A stretch of 64,000 bases of DNA, from the NCBI GenBank assembly GCA_034190875.2, contig CM067349.1:12235595-12299594 (forward strand), given 5' to 3'. A program made the position numbers and the translations under genes. The notes below the pieces were generated by a model. That model had not been told where the DNA came from. It made no database searches and saw only the letters and a list, made by a program, of their open reading frames with translations. This stretch comes from Urechis unicinctus. Its lineage: Eukaryota; Annelida; Polychaeta; Xenopneusta; Urechidae. This document shows, piece after piece, positions 59,138 through 64,000 of this stretch (positions are counted from its first letter, which is position 1; each line of letters opens with the position of its first letter).

Positions 59138-59294
59138 TTTTTTGTAGAATTACTGGATGGGTAGCATTGGTGTTGGATTTATTGATAACACTTCTTATTA
59201 GTTGCCACGCATGTTCTGATTTTATAATGCAAGCATGATAATGAATATTCTTGGCCATTCGAATGTTTTGTTTCAGAGTTCTGTTATACGTTGT
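59124..59294 (-). pseudogene. LINE linker remnant before RT
   Basis: 57 open codons with RTLKQNIRMAKNIHYH, then AWQLIRSVINKS and NGTTV before a TGA. The NGT box and the preceding basic 'R.AK..Y' segment are typical of the region just before the RT fingers in jockey-like elements. The next segment overlaps it in another frame, so a small indel lies near 59125-59137. Confidence 0.85.
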
Positions 59295-61009
59295 TTAACT
59301 AGTTTTAATACATGCATGATTTTCTGATGCGGGGTTTGTGCTCTACATTGACACAGGGGGAGGGGGCACAGGTGCAAACACATTGTTACAACTAATATCA
59401 ATTGCTAAATATAGCAGAATATAAACGGACGAAATGCCACTTCAAGGGTACCATGGGTTGAAGCATACTAACACTTTAAGGGCCTTTCTAGTCATATCTA
59501 TGGTAACACTGCAGCCTATTTATCCCTGTTCGTCAGTTCGCCCGAGGCTTTCATATCTAGTTTTTCCATTAAGTAAAGTGCTATTGTATCGTCGATGACA
59601 ATACAGCCAAACAACCCATTGTGGTGAAAAGCGCTGGATGATATGACCATACTTGTCATCACAATGGGGCCAAAATTAGCCACATATGGACATCGACGTG
59701 TTTTATAGCCGCCGCCAGCAAGTAAACGATGTGCAATATGTCCCAGCATAGCCTTAGAGAATGCAAAGTAAGAATAGTGGTTTTCGCAGATACACGAAAA
59801 CTGTTGGGGACATACGGTTACGCTAGAACCAAATGTGATCTGTGACACGCTCCCGCCAACTCTCACTACGAATCTAGAATTATTGCGCTTCTGTAATTGG
59901 TGCCATGAATCACAGAGGAGTATTAACGAGAGCAGATGTAGGCATGGTAGCAGATGATGCGCAAATAATTTATTACAGAGAGAATAAGAACGTTTCCAGG
60001 ACAATACAATGTTTTCTTTTGCTACCCAATTATTATTGCCGGATGGGTAAAGGTAAGCTAAGTATTAACACTTGAGTAGATGGATCATTAAATGTTGCAA
60101 AACACGACCACAGTTTCCCCCCACACCCCCTCAATCCCTATATTTGTCCATCTTATACATTTATTTAAGAGATTAACAAGTCACTGACGTTGGTTAACAG
60201 AACATGTGCCATCTTCTCCGTTGCTGTAGGGTAAGCTATTGTAACAACTACTGGGGAACTGTCAGTTTGACATCTGGTGGTAGCTTGCTTCAGATTCGCC
60301 ACAAAAATCATGATACATATAAACATCAACAACTGCATGACCTAATGACCAGAGGCACCATAAAACACATTGGTGATGGTGTGCCGGTAAAGCCGATACT
60401 TGCCTTAAAGTTATCTCGGGTAATCTGGTTACGTTTTAAACAGGTGTCGGTGATTCGTGTGAGGCTGTAGTATGGTTACATTGGTTGTGTTATGTCCAAT
60501 AACGGGGTGAAGGGTGCGAGAATGTGACTGGTGTTGACCCATGATCATGTCAAAAGCATACTTGAAACATGGAAATTGTAGTTCAATCAATATTAATGTG
60601 CGGATATATATCACACTTGGCGGCCTTCTGGACACAGGTGGTCTGCAAGCGAGCACTCATGCCTGGGTTCAATACAAACTAGGTGCTACACACACGTCAA
60701 AGCTGAGTAGCGAATGTTAGCAGTACAATTTCGACCAAGAGGTGCTGGAAAATGCTCATGTTGATCCGTGCAGATCCTTACACCAGTGGGTGACTATTCA
60801 ATAGCGTAGGCTGGTTAACAGATTTGACCTTCCATTAAGCATGGAGTACCTCGAGCCAAAGCCATATACATGAGGCCCCTAAGGTCAAATCCAAGTGAGA
60901 CAAATGCGTTCAGCCGGCCATAGAAAATGATCTAAAACAGCCGTGTATACTCATGATACGTCATATAATATCAAGGATCGGCGTTACTACTTGCGGGTTA
61001 CAAGATTGC
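59295..61009. other. Noncoding stretch with an unexplained 162-codon minus frame
   Basis: The minus-strand frame 59516-60004 (162 codons) has a hydrophobic start but no recognised domain; part of it (59883-59900) is identical to a noncoding word at 44553-44570. An 88-codon plus frame (60204-60470) and a 75-codon minus frame (60429-60656) are also unrecognised. A poly-C patch lies at about 60117-60129. Confidence 0.4.
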
Positions 61010-61560
61010 CACGCGCTTTGATCCTGCGCAATCCGGTGTTATTGATGCTATAAATACACACATGGCTCAGAATTAATTCTACGCAATATTTCTAACGCGT
61101 ATTATGCATGGACTCTCTTCATTTAATCGCGCTATATGCATCTTCAGTTAGAGTGTTTTTGCAACAGAGGGCAGATATCAAGGAGCATATATTGATGTGA
61201 AATAAGGAATATGCGCGCAGCCAGGGGCAGTGCACTATTTTAATGCTGCTGATGCCACATTTATGCACGAGAAATTCCATCATGATGCATTACAAAGAGA
61301 ATGAGACCGTATCCCGTTGAATGCAATTTTTTTGTCTTTCCCCAAATATGATAATATGCGGGATAAAGACAACTAGTCACCACTGATGCCGCGTGGTGAG
61401 TTTGAAACCTGACGATAGCTTGCAAAAACATCTCCCCTAGAAACCTAACCAATCTTTACCAACTTAAATAAGGACCGGGGCGTATGATCGGCATATTAGC
61501 TGGGATACCTGCGGTCAATTCAGGTGCGTATACCAGGCGGCTCATCATTATAGCGGGGAG
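61010..61560 (+). repeat. Local duplicate K, copy 1 (matches 62950-63245)
   Basis: The words 'ctttgatcc.gcgcaatcc' (61017 and 62958) and 'ca..a/gtgctcat.attat...gaggta.tatggcac' (about 61537 and 63210) recur in the same order. The two copies flank block H copy 2. Similarity between the anchors is weak. Confidence 0.45.
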
Positions 61561-61759
61561 GTAGTATGGCACCATTAGTCTGTCTCAGGGTCAACAACGT
61601 TGAAGAATACTGTGACACGTGGATATCTGTGGTTCGTGAAATAAGTCATCCAAGGGTGTGGGCAAAGTAGTCAGAATGCTGCGTTCTTCAAAATATAGCT
61701 GCGGTGATACAGGAGTAGGAGAACGATGCTATATGTTCATTAGTCAGTAATATGAACGG

Positions 61760-62580
61760 CCGTTTAAAATGGGGTAGAAACCAGTGTTGTCTGGTTTATC
61801 AATACAATAAATCACCGCTCTCTAAGTCATGACCTAATAAGACAATGAGTAAGGGCTCCGGGTTCATTGTGTAATATGTTCATTCACAGAACGTAGTTCT
61901 CTATTCGGCGTAAGGTGCGCATACGGGATGTATCGGAAATATGGAGGCGATGCAAAGGTGAACACTGTACATTAGTCATTGTCATGTTTGGCTGTTTAAA
62001 ATGGGTTTTGTGCTAATCAGTATGCGTAAAACAGAACAGCACACCTATGATATAGCCGTTAACAAAACAATAACCTAGTTCATTGGGGTAATACAATATA
62101 CTGGATCCATACGCTTGTTGTAATTGCATACTCACGTCATAAATGACGTAGTACGCTGTCTCGTAAGTTCCAGACCTATTCACAATCTGCATTAGCAGCG
62201 GCCGAAATCGTAAAGGTGCTAGAGCAATTAGTCAAATATTACTTATAACAGTAGTCTTTTTCTGGCGAGTGTGCATTTTTGTTCTGGGTTAGGGAATGTA
62301 TGGCAGGAACTTAGCGAAAAACGGGTCAAATGGCACTAAATTGAGAACTGTTAGCACAAAAAATGTCCAGGATATTGATATGATAAACGGAGTGTCATAT
62401 GAAGGTGTTACTGTGTTATAAGCATATTAATACATGATATATTGTCACATCTTGCAAGTGCTTATAAGCCAGGGTACCATAGCTGATGGTCATGTCAAGA
62501 GATCACTGCAGCCTCTGATACTCTCTTCGCCAGTCCACATGAGGTTTCTTTAGACTGTTTTGCCATAATGAGACGAGCTA
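61760..62580 (+). repeat. Duplication block H, copy 2
   Basis: Partner of 43001-43830. Within it, 61739-61770 ('cattagtca.taatatg', 'ccgtttaaaatggg') resembles 61971-62010, suggesting a small internal duplication not present in copy 1. Confidence 0.92.
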
Positions 62581-62949
62581 TTTGCGCTAGGATGGCAATA
62601 GGTTACATGCATCAAGCATTTGCCAGAGGTGCAAATCATTGCAATATAAAACATCAGTGAATAACATGGTACGTGATTGCTTTATGGGCACTTTTTCCAA
62701 TGTATTTATCGAAATGCAGTAAACTTGACACCCTTCTGAATCCCTGATGTTGCTGTCAATTTCAGTTATAGCCAGCGAGGGATTGCTTGCATGTATCGAG
62801 CTATACTCAAACGCAACCATATTCTTCTGTGTATATAAGTGGGGTACCAGGACTTACAATTCAGAAAAGAATGGTTGTACATGAGCTGTCATATTCTATC
62901 GTTGATCGTAGGTATATTTTGCGGAAAATGGTTTCTTGCTTATACAATG
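62581..62949. other. Noncoding stretch
   Basis: A 77-codon minus frame (62587-62820) and the start of a 77-codon plus frame show no known motif. Confidence 0.45.
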
Positions 62950-63245
62950 GTCACTGGCTTTGATCCAGCGCAATCCTGTTTGGTGATTCTATCTAACACA
63001 TCTGCTGCGTATTATTCATTAACTTTATTCGTTCGTCGCATAAATCTCCAGGAACAGCACCAGGAGCATTAAGCAAATCCAAAGCAAACGACAACATTTG
63101 TTTACGCTCGATAGTTTTGGCTGCACCACGGTGTGGTCGTATTTAGCCGGCAGCTGTGTATGATTGGCTAAAGACCAAATATATTGCAGGTTAAATCGGG
63201 TACGTTATAGCAGGATGCTCATTATTAGAGGTATTATGGCACTTT
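62950..63245 (+). repeat. Local duplicate K, copy 2
   Basis: See 61010-61560. This copy lies to the right of block H copy 2. Confidence 0.45.
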
Positions 63246-64000
63246 CCTAGTAATGTTGCTCAGCTGCTGAAATCAGTGAGGTCCGAGGCGTGAGGGAAAC
63301 CGGGTGCACTCGCCCCTGCTGCTGCTCCTTGTAACCTTTATAATCAGCTGCAATTATGTCCACAGTTGGGTACAATATATATTGGAATAGAATAGCACAC
63401 ACGGAATTGATTGCTATCCACCAGGTTAAATGGTCAGCAACAAATATTGACCACAATCAAATATCATAAGAATATAGTAATGTTCTGGTTTAACATAAAT
63501 GAAGCATTTGGAACATAAAGGATATCCATGTGCAGTAAAAATCTTAGTCTTTTAATGAGCCTGGAATTGCATTATATAGTCATACTCTGTTTGCTGCTGC
63601 TATCAATTATTGCCATATACAATGAAGTTACAATAGGTGATGTGAAGATATGATTCGCCGCGGGGCAGCAGGGTGTTTTAGGTGGACTACTGACAAATGT
63701 TGTTGTTTAGCGGCCGAGAAGCCATTTGTATGGAACAATAGTGCGTGATCACGCATAAATCACCACATGAAACCTTATTGACATGGCTATAGCCCACCGT
63801 GGTTTATTTTACCGCTAATCCTAGACACGTTATACGTAGACACGATTTACGTAGCCGTAGTCATCAAGACTTTAAACGACTTCCCAAAAGCATTCGTGTA
63901 AGCATTCAAGCATTGTTGTCATATGCCGTCATTTTTAACGGTAGTACCGAGCATATTCCTGGTGATTACAATCGAGCCATATCATATCCTCAGACATAAG
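63246..64000. other. Noncoding stretch at window end
   Basis: Contains the H-associated word at 63714-63729, identical over 16 bases to 45079-45094. A 66-codon plus frame (63799-63999) stops just before the edge and has no recognised motif. Confidence 0.5.

Larger units (their letters stand above)
58266..59294 (-). mobile_element. Degenerate LINE (non-LTR retrotransposon), antisense
   Basis: Reading the minus strand from 59294 to 58266 gives, in order, the RT-proximal linker, RT fingers and the region after the polymerase core of a jockey/CR1-like LINE. Key segments are RMAKNIHYH and NGTTV (59124-59294), DPNLANR and SSTGVYGISTRFLK (58913-59137), NQSLKTGIFPKQIK (58834-58881), TSLLPSLFKLYEKIIYKQ (within 58682-58807), LGILINNKLTFEPLIQKL (within 58474-58641) and FNYIVFAWDFH..PLFKLQ (58266-58470). 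The intact enzyme copies its own RNA at a nicked target. Here the palm with the catalytic YADD box is deleted between 58682 and 58641, and frameshifts and stops separate every segment, so it is inactive. No endonuclease domain is recognised 5' of 59294. Confidence 0.92.

Overview
The window looks like gene-poor, AT-rich nuclear DNA of a eukaryote, most likely an animal and plausibly a marine invertebrate. The evidence is long (TA)n and (AC)n/(GT)n microsatellites, minisatellites, diverged interspersed repeats, and two inactivated LINE (non-LTR) retrotransposons. Their protein fragments resemble the jockey/CR1-like LINEs common in invertebrate genomes. I see no operon structure, no ribosome-binding-site-led gene series, no tRNA or rRNA, no CRISPR array, and no intact host protein-coding gene. 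The longest open frames (195 and 162 codons) are unrecognised and may be chance. The species is not identifiable from the sequence alone.

Layout. 0-15 kb: mostly featureless DNA with TA islands (3.2-3.9, 9.7-9.9, 14.3-14.7 kb), a pure (AC)n tract (6.3 kb), a 3-copy 54-bp minisatellite (4.6 kb) and a short RT-like fragment (13.4 kb). 15-25 kb: first copy of repeat family A, an 11-copy 42-bp minisatellite (17.0-17.4 kb), a second copy of the segment that opens the window (18.2 kb), and TA islands at 18.4 and 20.8 kb. 25-57 kb: a palimpsest of old, direct-orientation duplications with spacings of roughly 7.4-10.5 kb. Homologous blocks recur in the same order (A at 15.4/25.1/33.6; B at about 26.8?/36.3/45.8/52.8; E at 29.4/38.8/56.9; F at 40.1/48.6). 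A sense-strand LINE relic lies at 30.8-32.0 kb. 57-64 kb: a 28-bp minisatellite, an antisense LINE relic (58.3-59.3 kb), a local duplication (61.0/62.9 kb), and the second copy of block H (43.0 and 61.8 kb).

No genes work together here. The content is best read as decayed mobile elements, simple-sequence expansions and diverged segmental duplications. The most interesting signals are the tandem duplication structure, a (TA)n tract of 112 bp in one duplicate that is about 9 bp at the matching site of its partner, the 42-bp (14-codon) minisatellite, and a minus-strand frame that stays open and ungapped in two B-block copies. All homology statements come from reading by eye; no alignment was computed.
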